A DNA stretch of 29,802 bases from a virus. Where the stretch lies: positions 1 to 29,802 of the IMG/VR virus record IMGVR_UViG_3300017735_000064, one strand, 5' to 3'. The notes beneath the pieces were generated by a model. It made no database searches, had not been told where the DNA came from, and worked only from the letters and a program-made list of their open reading frames with translations. Shown here one piece after another: positions 8,591 to 15,577 of the stretch. The position numbers and the translations under genes are program-made. The first letter of the stretch is position 1. The number at the start of each line of letters is the position of its first letter.

Positions 8591-9795
8591 TGGCAAATGT
8601 AAAACAGCTTAAGCACCTGGAGCATCTTGAAGATGAGATGCTGAACTACGGCGTCGATGGATGTATGGCAGCAGTATCATTTCTTGAAGAACTGTTAGCA
8701 ATGCTGGGTAAAAAGTCTAAGTCGGATGGATTTATGCAGACCAAATGGGATGGCGCTCCCTCTATCATCTGCGGAAAGAATCCTCAAAATGGTATGTTTT
8801 TCGTGGGTACTAAGTCTGTATTTGCCAAGACACCTAAAGCTTGTTACAGCGATATAGATGTGGATATGTATTACGAGGGTGACCTGGCAGAGAAACTTAA
8901 GTTCTCACTGGCATATTTTAGTAAGCTTAATATCCCTGGTATTGTACAAGGTGACTTGTTATACACCAGCAGCACACTTGATACAGAGACTGTAGATGGA
9001 GAGAAACTTTATACCTTTAGACCTAACACTATCACTTATGGCATTCCAATAGATCATCCTATTGGTAGAGCAGCAAAGGTATCGAAGATCGGTGTAGTTT
9101 TTCATACTCACTATACTGGTGATGACTTTCAGTCAATGCAAGCTCGTGCTGGCGCTCCTATCAATACCTTTGTAAAGGTGCCAGAGGTACTAGTTATTTC
9201 TAATGATACTCCTATCAACAGTGTTACCTTAAGTAGTAACGAGATTGTTAAATTTCATAATCACATTAAAAAAATTGAGAAGATGTGTGATTTATGTGGA
9301 GATTTTTTAAACCTTGTGGTTTCTAATATAGGCACTACAGGAGATAAAAAATTTCACGTTGCTTCTTACTTAAAGCAGTATTTTAATAATGAGATTCGTG
9401 AAGGTAGAGAGGTTCAAAATGTCAGAAGAGCACTTGATAATTTGATTATTTTTTATCACGAGAAGACAAAGAAAGAGTTGGCTAAGATTAAGACGCAAGC
9501 AAACCTAACTAAGAAACGTCAGCTTGTATATGAGAGTGAACAGTTCCTTGATCACAACGAAAGAAAGTTTAAAGCTATGCTGGCACTCTACAAAGAGATG
9601 CAGATAGCAAAGAAATTTGTTATAGATAAACTAGATCACCTAGAACAATTCAGAACATTCGTTCAGACTGACAACGGTTATAAGGTCACTACCCCTGAAG
9701 GATATGTTCTACATCAGAATGGTGATATGATTAAGTTGGTCAATCGAATTGAGTTTGCATACAATAACTTCACTATACAAAAGCAATGGCGGTAG
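8590..9795 (+). CDS. Putative ligase-like nucleotidyltransferase
   Basis: A 401-residue protein. The stretch MQTKWDGAPSII (K52, D54, G55) resembles motif I (KxDG) of covalent nucleotidyltransferases such as ATP-dependent DNA and RNA ligases, where the lysine is adenylated. Motif-like segments follow in order: FFVGTKSVF (about 70-78), IVQGDLLYT (118-126) and KIGVVFHTHYTG. The residue after KxDG is A rather than the usual x-R pattern, so activity is uncertain. I recall similar phage proteins annotated as a domain of unknown function (DUF6267-like). The C-terminal half is helical and charged. It is coupled at both ends: one base with the upstream gene, ten bases with the adenylyltransferase-like gene. 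Confidence 0.72.
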   Translation: MANVKQLKHLEHLEDEMLNYGVDGCMAAVSFLEELLAMLGKKSKSDGFMQTKWDGAPSIICGKNPQNGMFFVGTKSVFAKTPKACYSDIDVDMYYEGDLAEKLKFSLAYFSKLNIPGIVQGDLLYTSSTLDTETVDGEKLYTFRPNTITYGIPIDHPIGRAAKVSKIGVVFHTHYTGDDFQSMQARAGAPINTFVKVPEVLVISNDTPINSVTLSSNEIVKFHNHIKKIEKMCDLCGDFLNLVVSNIGTTGDKKFHVASYLKQYFNNEIREGREVQNVRRALDNLIIFYHEKTKKELAKIKTQANLTKKRQLVYESEQFLDHNERKFKAMLALYKEMQIAKKFVIDKLDHLEQFRTFVQTDNGYKVTTPEGYVLHQNGDMIKLVNRIEFAYNNFTIQKQWR

Positions 9796-10355
9796 ATCAT
9801 ATTTACAAGTGTTGTTACTTTACCTTCGGTAGGTTTCAACCACCCACTACAGGTCACGAAGAAAATATCAAAGGAGTTAAAAATGCTGCTGGCAGCTGCG
9901 ATTGGAGGATTTATACTTCTCGTTCTCACGATAGCAAAGGTAAAAATCCATTACGCCCAGAAAATAAAGTATCGTGGATGAAAAAAATGTTCAGGTTATA
10001 TGCCAGTAACATTACAGGTGCTAAGAAAGATGTGATTGAGTGCTTGCAAGAAATTCAAGCAGCTGGATATGATGATGCTACTCTTGTGGTTGGGTCGGAT
10101 AGAGTAGATGCTTTCAAATTCATACATAAATATAACGGGAAGGAATATTTCTTCCGTAAACTCGATGTGGTTTCCTCAGGTAACCGTGATGCAGACGGAG
10201 ATACGTTTGCCATCTCTGGTACTAAAATGCGAAGAGCAGCATTTGCTGGTGACTTTGCAACCTTTCGAGAAGGTATTCCTCGTGCCCTTAGTGACACTGA
10301 ATGCCAAAAGTTAATGAAAGAAATTGCTGACGCCTTACCATCAAACTTTAAATGA
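9786..10355 (+). CDS. Nucleotidylyltransferase, NMN-adenylyltransferase-like (HxGH superfamily)
   Basis: A 189-residue enzyme with the superfamily signatures near the N-terminus, FGRFQPPTTGH (14-24, TTGH in place of HxGH), and near the C-terminus, ISGTKMR (143-149). VVGSDRVDAF lies between, as in NadM/NadD and cytidylyltransferases. The reaction is transfer of a nucleotidyl group from NTP, possibly to nicotinamide mononucleotide; the substrate cannot be fixed from sequence. Similar genes occur in other T4-like phages such as KVP40, where NAD metabolism genes are known. It overlaps the ligase-like gene by ten bases and the next gene by four. Confidence 0.8.
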   Translation: MAVDHIYKCCYFTFGRFQPPTTGHEENIKGVKNAAGSCDWRIYTSRSHDSKGKNPLRPENKVSWMKKMFRLYASNITGAKKDVIECLQEIQAAGYDDATLVVGSDRVDAFKFIHKYNGKEYFFRKLDVVSSGNRDADGDTFAISGTKMRRAAFAGDFATFREGIPRALSDTECQKLMKEIADALPSNFK

Positions 10356-10924
10356 AAAGTTTAAACGAATTTAAAACGCTCACTGAAGCTGTACTTGAGA
10401 GCTGTGGTAAAGGCGGCAAAAACGAGGAAAGATATTGTCGCCTTTGCGGTAAGCGTGAGAAGCGATCTGTGTGTGGATACGGTTCAGCAGGATGGGACAA
10501 GTATTCCGTAACAGACGCTTCCGACTCAGAGAAAGAAGCTGCTGCAGTTGACGCTGGTATAGTGTCCGAACAATCGACTGTAGATGGAGAACCAAAAACA
10601 AAATTCGCTGGAAATTATGAAGGACCTTTGTACGCCCCTCACCCCGATCTTGCTGAAAAGCGAAGGGAACTGGGACTGGATGAAGGAGCTGCCTGGACAA
10701 AGAAGTCAGGTAAGAACAAAGAAGGAGGACTCAACGAAAAAGGACGCAAGTCTTACGAGAGAGAAAATCCTGGATCAGACCTTAAGGCACCATCAAAAAA
10801 GGTTGGAAATCCCCGTAGGGCATCCTTCTGTGCTAGAATGAAAGGTATGAGAAAGAGACAGAAATCATCCAACAACACGGGTGATGACCGTTTGTCAAAA
10901 TCTCTTAGAAAGTGGAACTGCTAG
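10352..10924 (+). CDS. DUF6321-type phage protein with a putative capsid-targeting N-terminus
   Basis: A 190-residue basic protein. It opens MKSLNEFKTLTEA, which resembles the amphipathic capsid-targeting sequences of T4 internal proteins with a gp21-type site (LTE before A13). Four cysteines (C18, C29, C32, C41, including CRLCG) could bind zinc. The C-terminal part, from about residue 112 (AAWTKKSGKNKEGGLN) to KSLRKWNC, matches the conserved phage domain I know as DUF6321. The low-complexity middle is Glu/Ala rich. The start overlaps the upstream stop (ATGA). A head-internal or packaged protein is inferred, not shown. Confidence 0.75.
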   Translation: MKSLNEFKTLTEAVLESCGKGGKNEERYCRLCGKREKRSVCGYGSAGWDKYSVTDASDSEKEAAAVDAGIVSEQSTVDGEPKTKFAGNYEGPLYAPHPDLAEKRRELGLDEGAAWTKKSGKNKEGGLNEKGRKSYERENPGSDLKAPSKKVGNPRRASFCARMKGMRKRQKSSNNTGDDRLSKSLRKWNC

Positions 10925-10925
10925 T

Positions 10926-11159
10926 ATGAAATCTTTTCGTCAATTTAGAAAATCTATCACCGAAAGATTTGAAAAAGACGTTCAGGAGGACTACAGAAAA
11001 GACCTTATATTCTCCGAAGGAGATTGGGTTCAGCACATTTCTAATGGTAAGACGGGTAAAGTGATCCGTCGTGGTCCAAACTATGTTATTGCACTGGGTG
11101 AGAACAATAAAATATTTAGATCCTGGGTCAAGGATCTAAGAGAACATTCTGTTTTATAA
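10926..11159 (+). CDS. Small protein with putative capsid-targeting N-terminus and SH3/KOW-like C-terminus
   Basis: A 77-residue protein. The start at 10926 is preferred over an in-frame ATG at 10881 because the latter lies inside the upstream gene and the former reproduces the N-terminal pattern of the neighbours: MKSFRQFRKSITE, with an ITE protease-like site at 11-13. Residues 30-70 (GDWVQHISNGKTGKVIRRG, then NYVIAL) look like a small SH3/KOW beta-barrel. The stop overlaps the late promoter for the next gene. A perfect 8-bp inverted repeat lies at 11116-11139 in the coding part, with no T-run. Function unknown. Confidence 0.72.
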   Translation: MKSFRQFRKSITERFEKDVQEDYRKDLIFSEGDWVQHISNGKTGKVIRRGPNYVIALGENNKIFRSWVKDLREHSVL

Positions 11160-11162
11160 ATA
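11155..11162 (+). promoter_or_regulatory. Late promoter TATAAATA
   Basis: An exact T4-type late promoter box, overlapping the stop codon of the 77-residue gene and 20 bases upstream of the ATG at 11182. It implies late expression of the EF-hand protein, as for virion components. Confidence 0.75.
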
Positions 11163-11181
11163 ATTAAAATTACTTAGTAAG

Positions 11182-11670
11182 ATGAAGCCTTTCAAGAAAT
11201 TCCTTGAAGAAGCGCTTGAGCACTGGAACGTTCAGCACTTTGAAGAGACATCAGAAATCGAAGTGATGCCTGAAATCAAGGCAGACTCCGATGATCCTAA
11301 AGAAGTAAAACTAAAGAAGAAGAAAGTCAAGAAGGAAAGTGTTGGTAGCGAGTACTCTCTTGAGATTGACGGCGAGGAGTATGATCTTGTCGAAGTCAAG
11401 ATGGACGGCGTTGATGACAACGGCAACACCTCTTGCTGGAAAGGTTATAAGAAGAAGGGCACCAAAAAGAAAGGTGGTAAGGAAGTCAACAACTGTGTCA
11501 AAGCAGGATTTGAACCCACTGGTGAAGAGATCAAAGAGAAGAAGCTTGATCCCGTAGGTAAAGAAGACTCTGACGTTGACAATGATGGCGACGTGGATAA
11601 GTCTGACAAGTATTTGAAGAACAGACGTTCTGCAATTGCTAAGGCAATGGGCAAAAAGAAGTCTAAATAA
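11182..11670 (+). CDS. Lysine-rich protein with EF-hand loop and putative capsid-targeting N-terminus
   Basis: A 162-residue, very charged protein. Its first residues MKPFKKFLEEA follow the T4 internal-protein capsid-targeting pattern position by position (MK, aromatic at 4, F7, L8-x-E10, then A11), with a gp21-like LEE cleavage site. Near the C-terminus DVDNDGDVDKSD (131-142) is a complete EF-hand or dockerin calcium loop (D131, D133, D135, G136, V138, D142), then a basic tail SAIAKAMGKKKSK. The middle carries lysine clusters. It has its own late promoter. Likely a late, head-associated or scaffold-core protein; no family name is certain. Confidence 0.75.
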   Translation: MKPFKKFLEEALEHWNVQHFEETSEIEVMPEIKADSDDPKEVKLKKKKVKKESVGSEYSLEIDGEEYDLVEVKMDGVDDNGNTSCWKGYKKKGTKKKGGKEVNNCVKAGFEPTGEEIKEKKLDPVGKEDSDVDNDGDVDKSDKYLKNRRSAIAKAMGKKKSK

Positions 11671-11693
11671 TAGAGCCTTATAACTTTATTAAA

Positions 11694-11894
11694 ATGCTTG
11701 CATTCCTACTCCCACTAGCATCGAAAATTATCAAAGATGCCGTTTCAAACATTCCTGAGAATGAAGAACTCGGTGAGAAAATGGTTGAGATCTGTCTTGT
11801 TATTCTTTCTAAGGCAGTTAAGTTGACCAAGACTGAGATGGATGACCAACTTCTTGAGGTTGTCACGAAAGCAATTGCTGCTCGCGAAGAGTAG
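11694..11894 (+). CDS. Small helical hypothetical protein (66 aa)
   Basis: The protein begins MLAFLLPLASKIIKDAVSNI and continues as amphipathic helices ending in AIAAREE. The hydrophobic start could be a short membrane or signal segment but lacks a typical cleavage site. It stands alone between two late promoters; a weaker TCTAAATA lies at 11662-11669. Unknown function. Length, a sensible start and the absence of a better frame support it. Confidence 0.6.
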   Translation: MLAFLLPLASKIIKDAVSNIPENEELGEKMVEICLVILSKAVKLTKTEMDDQLLEVVTKAIAAREE

Positions 11895-11906
11895 TTCTAT
11901 ACTTTT

Positions 11907-11914
11907 TATAAATA
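11907..11914 (+). promoter_or_regulatory. Late promoter TATAAATA
   Basis: Exact T4-type late box in the gap after the 66-residue gene, 30 bases upstream of the ATG at 11944. No competing -35/-10 pair is seen. Confidence 0.75.
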
Positions 11915-11943
11915 ACTCAAGACTGTAGTTTTTATCAAAACCA

Positions 11944-12534
11944 ATGGGCGTTGACGCAAACAATTGGAAACCGCAATTCGTTGAGAGAGAGGAGCAGGGT
12001 ATTATCACTGCTCTTCCTCAAGCCGACGGTACCATCAAATACTTTCAGGGCAATCCTGACATTCTAGGAACCATTGACACAGTTCGTGTCTACGAAAAAG
12101 GTAGATACAAGAAAGGTGCTAATGTTAGAGTTCAATTAGTAGACGCCAATGGTGATGACATCAATCATAACGGTGCATCTTTCCGTGTGGTTATGTCTTC
12201 TAAAGGAGTCTTGATGGATGTCGAGATGGCTATGGCAGGAAACGGCAGTGGATTCACTGGCGATATGGATGTCAAATTCGTTGTCGATAACCCTCAGGAT
12301 TGCATCGTTCCAGCACAAGCTAAGGCACTTGTTAACACAGGTGAGTGGATCGAACATATGACTGCTGCTGAGATTGATACTCAGAACGCACTGCTGCGCG
12401 AACAGCACGCACAAGGTCTCAGGAAACAGACTCACAAAACTAGAGGTATTCTTTTAGGAGTCCCTGATGAGAAGGGTAAGGAAGAATTCTCCGTGACCCG
12501 TGAAACCATTAATGGTCTTCCACCATCATCCTGA
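11944..12534 (+). CDS. Hypothetical late protein (196 aa), possible virion component
   Basis: The protein is beta-rich over residues 1-130 (for example TIDTVRVYEKGRYKKGANV and VRVQLVDANGDDINHNGASF) and helical near 140-170. It has no signal peptide or membrane segment. It lies between two TATAAATA boxes, so it is transcribed late as its own unit, like the Ig-like gene that follows; a structural role is inferred from that. I do not recognise the family. Confidence 0.7.
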   Translation: MGVDANNWKPQFVEREEQGIITALPQADGTIKYFQGNPDILGTIDTVRVYEKGRYKKGANVRVQLVDANGDDINHNGASFRVVMSSKGVLMDVEMAMAGNGSGFTGDMDVKFVVDNPQDCIVPAQAKALVNTGEWIEHMTAAEIDTQNALLREQHAQGLRKQTHKTRGILLGVPDEKGKEEFSVTRETINGLPPSS

Positions 12535-12536
12535 TT

Positions 12537-12544
12537 TATAAATA
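12537..12544 (+). promoter_or_regulatory. Late promoter TATAAATA
   Basis: Exact late box just after the stop of the previous gene and 21 bases upstream of the ATG at 12566. It fits late expression of the Ig-like virion protein. Confidence 0.75.
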
Positions 12545-12565
12545 CTTTTAAACAGATTTAGTACG

Positions 12566-13144
12566 ATGTCCCTCTACAAAGCTGAAGACAGCAATGCAGC
12601 AAAAACTGCGGTAGAAGCAACTCTGGTTGCTGATACTAGTGGTGCTACTGTTGTGTTTATCGATGCCACTGAAGCAGCACTTGCCGCTAATCGTAATCGC
12701 GGTTTGGTTTCTCCTGGTTGGTGGTCGTATCAGACTTATACAGACGCTGCTGGAAACACACGTCACAAGTCAGAGTGCTTGGTGAATATCCAAGACCCTG
12801 AGGCTAACGCTTCGGAGACTCAGGCAGATGATTCAATCGCTGCTGACGTTGCTGCAGCAATTGCTATCAGTTCACAACCTGCTGACGCTGCTGTAGCTGT
12901 GGGCGCTGCTATGTCTCTCGCAGTCACCGCTACTGGTACACCTCCTGGTGATGCTTCACTCCTCACCTATCAGTGGCAGAAGAAGTCTGGCAATCGTTTC
13001 GCTAACGTTGCTGGTGCAACTGCTGCAACGTATACTGTTGGAACCTATGCAGCAACCAATGCTGGCACATACCGTGTGAAGATTAACTCTACTAACGGTG
13101 CTCCTGAATTGGTTTCTGACACAGCTGCTATCACCACTGCGTAA
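12566..13144 (+). CDS. Ig-like domain virion protein
   Basis: A 192-residue protein. The N-terminal part contains SPGWWSYQTYTD and TRHKSECLV (about 49-73), a segment I associate with cyanophage virion proteins. The C-terminal 90 residues form an Ig-like domain: core tryptophan in TYQWQKK (W137) and the terminal strand NAGTYRVKI (165-173), with Ala/Thr-rich strands typical of phage Ig modules. Such domains decorate T4-like capsids (Hoc) and tails and bind carbohydrates weakly. A late promoter lies directly upstream. Likely a decoration or adhesion protein; capsid or tail location is open. Confidence 0.75.
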   Translation: MSLYKAEDSNAAKTAVEATLVADTSGATVVFIDATEAALAANRNRGLVSPGWWSYQTYTDAAGNTRHKSECLVNIQDPEANASETQADDSIAADVAAAIAISSQPADAAVAVGAAMSLAVTATGTPPGDASLLTYQWQKKSGNRFANVAGATAATYTVGTYAATNAGTYRVKINSTNGAPELVSDTAAITTA

Positions 13145-13154
13145 TGGTTAGAGA

Positions 13155-13514
13155 ATGAGATTTGACTATTTAAATGATGAAAACTTTCTTCTCTTTGCCT
13201 CAAAAAACTACAACAATCCTCAAGGAATAACTTACGAGGACTTCCTTGAGGATTTAAAACGTTTTAAATATATCAAGAGATTGTTTAAACGTTATGAGAA
13301 GACAGGTGAACTAAAGGTTCATCTCATTCTTAATCATATTATTGTTATCTACAATATTTTTGGTGAAGCTTCTACTCTTATGCTATTCCATAAGATAGAC
13401 AAGTCTAATTGGCAAATACTAAAGTCTTTTCTTAAGTACATAAATCAATTGCCTGCAGAATTAGACGATCCTTATATTGATACATATACTTTAGAGGAAT
13501 TGGATCAACTATGA
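13155..13514 (+). CDS. Conserved-looking hypothetical protein (119 aa)
   Basis: An acidic-helical protein starting MRFDYLNDENFLLFASKNY and ending in a charged, Leu-rich tail (YTLEELDQL). It has alternating aromatic and charged segments (FLEDLKRFKYIKRLFKRY), no membrane segment and no catalytic motif. Proteins of this kind are familiar from T4-like cyanophages without assigned function. The stop overlaps the next start by four bases (ATGA). Confidence 0.72.
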   Translation: MRFDYLNDENFLLFASKNYNNPQGITYEDFLEDLKRFKYIKRLFKRYEKTGELKVHLILNHIIVIYNIFGEASTLMLFHKIDKSNWQILKSFLKYINQLPAELDDPYIDTYTLEELDQL

Positions 13515-14176
13515 ACGAGGATGCTCCCGTAAATTCAGCTGGTGACGGCAGTAGAGTTGCATTGCCTCCTGCTCACGTCATTGTTGGAAAACGTTCACGT
13601 ACTAAATACAAAAAGAATAACGCTCGCTATGATGGGCGTACTAAAGCAGGTCGTAAACTCGTCTCTCGCGTTTTACTAAATCGAAAAGGAAAAATGTCTG
13701 AAGAACTGAAGAAAATTACTGAAGCTTCTAGCGAAACTGAAAGAGCTCAAAAGCAAATTCAGCAAGGCAAGAAACTTGGTCGTGCTAAGGATCTCCAAAA
13801 GAAGAGAGACGAAGCTAAGAGCAAGATGCAATCTAAAACCAAAGAGATGGACACCCTGATGAAGGCACGTCTTTCTGACTTTAAAAAGAAAGCATCCGAT
13901 CAAACTAAGAAGTTTAAAAAAGAAGAATTTGTTATGGAAAATGATGTACTAGCAACAGCAACTCAACTTGCTGCTGGCGAAATTGGAGACACCCAAGGAT
14001 TTGCTGACGTTCGAGTTGGTGATAATTCTATTAAGATGGATCAGTATTCTGCTAAGCGTGCAGTTGCTGTTCATCAGGCATTGGATCCCGCTAATCAAAT
14101 TAGATTTCAGCAAATGCTGAACCAATCTCCTGAAACATATCTTGCAGCTATTGATTTTGCCGTCCGACAAAACTAA
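13511..14176 (+). CDS. Coiled-coil hypothetical protein (221 aa)
   Basis: The N-terminal 40 residues are low in complexity and basic (DAPVNSAGDGSRVALPP, then KRSRTKYKKN). Residues about 60-140 form a long Lys/Glu/Gln-rich coiled coil, and the C-terminal 75 residues are a compact helical part (AKRAVAVHQALDPANQIRF). The composition is like prohead core or scaffold proteins, but no family is recognised. It is coupled to the upstream gene by ATGA. Confidence 0.7.
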   Translation: MNEDAPVNSAGDGSRVALPPAHVIVGKRSRTKYKKNNARYDGRTKAGRKLVSRVLLNRKGKMSEELKKITEASSETERAQKQIQQGKKLGRAKDLQKKRDEAKSKMQSKTKEMDTLMKARLSDFKKKASDQTKKFKKEEFVMENDVLATATQLAAGEIGDTQGFADVRVGDNSIKMDQYSAKRAVAVHQALDPANQIRFQQMLNQSPETYLAAIDFAVRQN

Positions 14177-14196
14177 GATATACGAATAGTAGAGCT

Positions 14197-14643
14197 ATGG
14201 ATTCAGTTAGCGTTGCAATCCTTGACCGTTTAGAAGATGTTGTAACATCTTTACAAGATAATTCTATAAAAATGGGACAATTACTGGCAGTGCATCAAGA
14301 GAAACTTGCGCAACAAGAAAAAATTGATGACGTTTTGTTTCTCAAAATCGATAACCTTCACAAAGATCTTGAGGTGAAAACTGACGAGATCAAGAAAGGT
14401 TGCGAGCGTGATATTATGCTGGTCAAGAAAAAGATTGATGAGATGGAGAAGAAGATGTACATAGCAACAGGTGCTGTCGCAGTTCTTGTGTTCTTTGTCA
14501 CACCTTTTATACAAAACACCATCACCCCCTTGTTTGAGGTGAAGCCTTCTGCTATAATCGGAGGACCGACTGCTCCTGTACCTGATGAATCATCTAGATT
14601 TGCAGTACGTAAATCTACTAGCTTCCAGACTGCAGGGATTTAG
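14197..14643 (+). CDS. Membrane-anchored coiled-coil protein (148 aa)
   Basis: Residues 1-85 form an amphipathic coiled coil, 88-106 are one transmembrane segment (MYIATGAVAVLVFFVTPF), and the last 40 residues are polar. No signal peptide is seen, so the long N-terminal part is probably cytoplasmic. The layout resembles a phage membrane protein (holin-like or tethering), with no clear homology to a known spanin or holin. The last 59 bases overlap gp61 in another frame, and the primase promoter candidate lies inside this gene. Confidence 0.7.
   Translation: MDSVSVAILDRLEDVVTSLQDNSIKMGQLLAVHQEKLAQQEKIDDVLFLKIDNLHKDLEVKTDEIKKGCERDIMLVKKKIDEMEKKMYIATGAVAVLVFFVTPFIQNTITPLFEVKPSAIIGGPTAPVPDESSRFAVRKSTSFQTAGI
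14530..14558 (+). promoter_or_regulatory. Possible extended -10 promoter for gp61
   Basis: TGCTATAAT (14550-14558) is a TGN extended -10 with a perfect hexamer, and TTGTTT at 14530-14535 lies 17 bases upstream as a weak -35. It is inside the preceding coding region, 27 bases before the gp61 ATG. It would separate the primase-nrdAB unit from the late genes before it. Confidence 0.45.
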
Positions 14644-15577
14644 TACCAAGAAGTCTGGTCTCTACAATTTTAGGTGCCCTTACTGCGGAGACTCCGAGCG
14701 TCGGAGTTCCAAGAAGAGAGGATACCTTTTCACTACTAAGACAGGTTTGGTATACAAATGCCACAACTGTGGAACTTCTAAAGCCTTTCATAATTTCCTG
14801 AAAGATCAGGACACCCAGTTATGGGAAGAGTATAATCTTGAGAAATTCAAGAGAAATACTGGTACCAAAAAGAGAAGGGTTATTGACACTAGTGTTTTTA
14901 AAAAACCTGTCTTTAAAAACAAAAAAAGAATCAAACTTCCACTAGTCTCGGACCTAAATAATCTTCACCCCGCAAGGACGTATTTAACAAAACGAGGATT
15001 GCCAGAAGAAACACTGTCAAAGTTCTATTACGCAGAAAAGTTCAAAGAGTGGACTAACTCTTTGAAGCAAACTTATGATCGTATAGACAGTGAGGAATCT
15101 CGAATTGTTATTCCTTTGGAGGATGAAGACGGTAACCTGTTTGGGTATCAGGGGCGCTCCCTAAACCCTAATGATAAGCTGCGGTACGTTACCGTAATGC
15201 TTGAAGATGATGTACCTAAAGTATATGGACTAAGCGACATTGACAAAACAGAAACAGTATACGTCACAGAAGGACCATTCGACAGTCATTTCCTTAGAAA
15301 TGCTATCGCTATGTGTGGTAGCGATGTTGACCTCAGCTCTTTTAATTATCAATTTGTATACGCCTTCGACAACGAACCCCGAAGTAAACAGATTGTTGAT
15401 AAGATTGCAGCAACCATCCTCAAAGGAAATCCAGTAGTCATCTGGCCAAAATCAATACTACAGAAAGATCTCAATGATATGGTTAACGCTGGCATTGAAG
15501 TTCAATCCGTGGTAGAATCTAATACATTTAACGGACTCCAAGCCCAAGTAAAACTAACAGAATGGAAACGAGTATGA
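14585..15577 (+). CDS. gp61: DNA primase, T4 gp61-like
   Basis: A 330-residue primase that makes RNA primers with gp41 helicase. The N-terminal zinc finger is complete: CPYCG (C31, C34) and CHNCG (C59, C62). A TOPRIM-type core follows, with YVTEGPFDSHFL (catalytic Glu) and YAFDNEPRSKQIV (acidic pair). Length agrees with T4 gp61 (342). The start at 14585 gives the usual short leader before the zinc finger and overlaps the upstream gene by 59 bases. It is coupled to nrdA through ATGA. Confidence 0.92.
   Translation: MNHLDLQYVNLLASRLQGFSTKKSGLYNFRCPYCGDSERRSSKKRGYLFTTKTGLVYKCHNCGTSKAFHNFLKDQDTQLWEEYNLEKFKRNTGTKKRRVIDTSVFKKPVFKNKKRIKLPLVSDLNNLHPARTYLTKRGLPEETLSKFYYAEKFKEWTNSLKQTYDRIDSEESRIVIPLEDEDGNLFGYQGRSLNPNDKLRYVTVMLEDDVPKVYGLSDIDKTETVYVTEGPFDSHFLRNAIAMCGSDVDLSSFNYQFVYAFDNEPRSKQIVDKIAATILKGNPVVIWPKSILQKDLNDMVNAGIEVQSVVESNTFNGLQAQVKLTEWKRV

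Noticed and set aside
10124-10131. CATAAATA late-like motif inside the adenylyltransferase-like gene
   Set aside because: It lies in the middle of a coding region with the next gene more than 200 bases away and coupled to this one.
11116-11139. Perfect 8-bp inverted repeat TTAGATCC/GGATCTAA near the end of the 77-residue gene
   Set aside because: There is no T-run and it is in coding sequence; it could be structure but is not a terminator.
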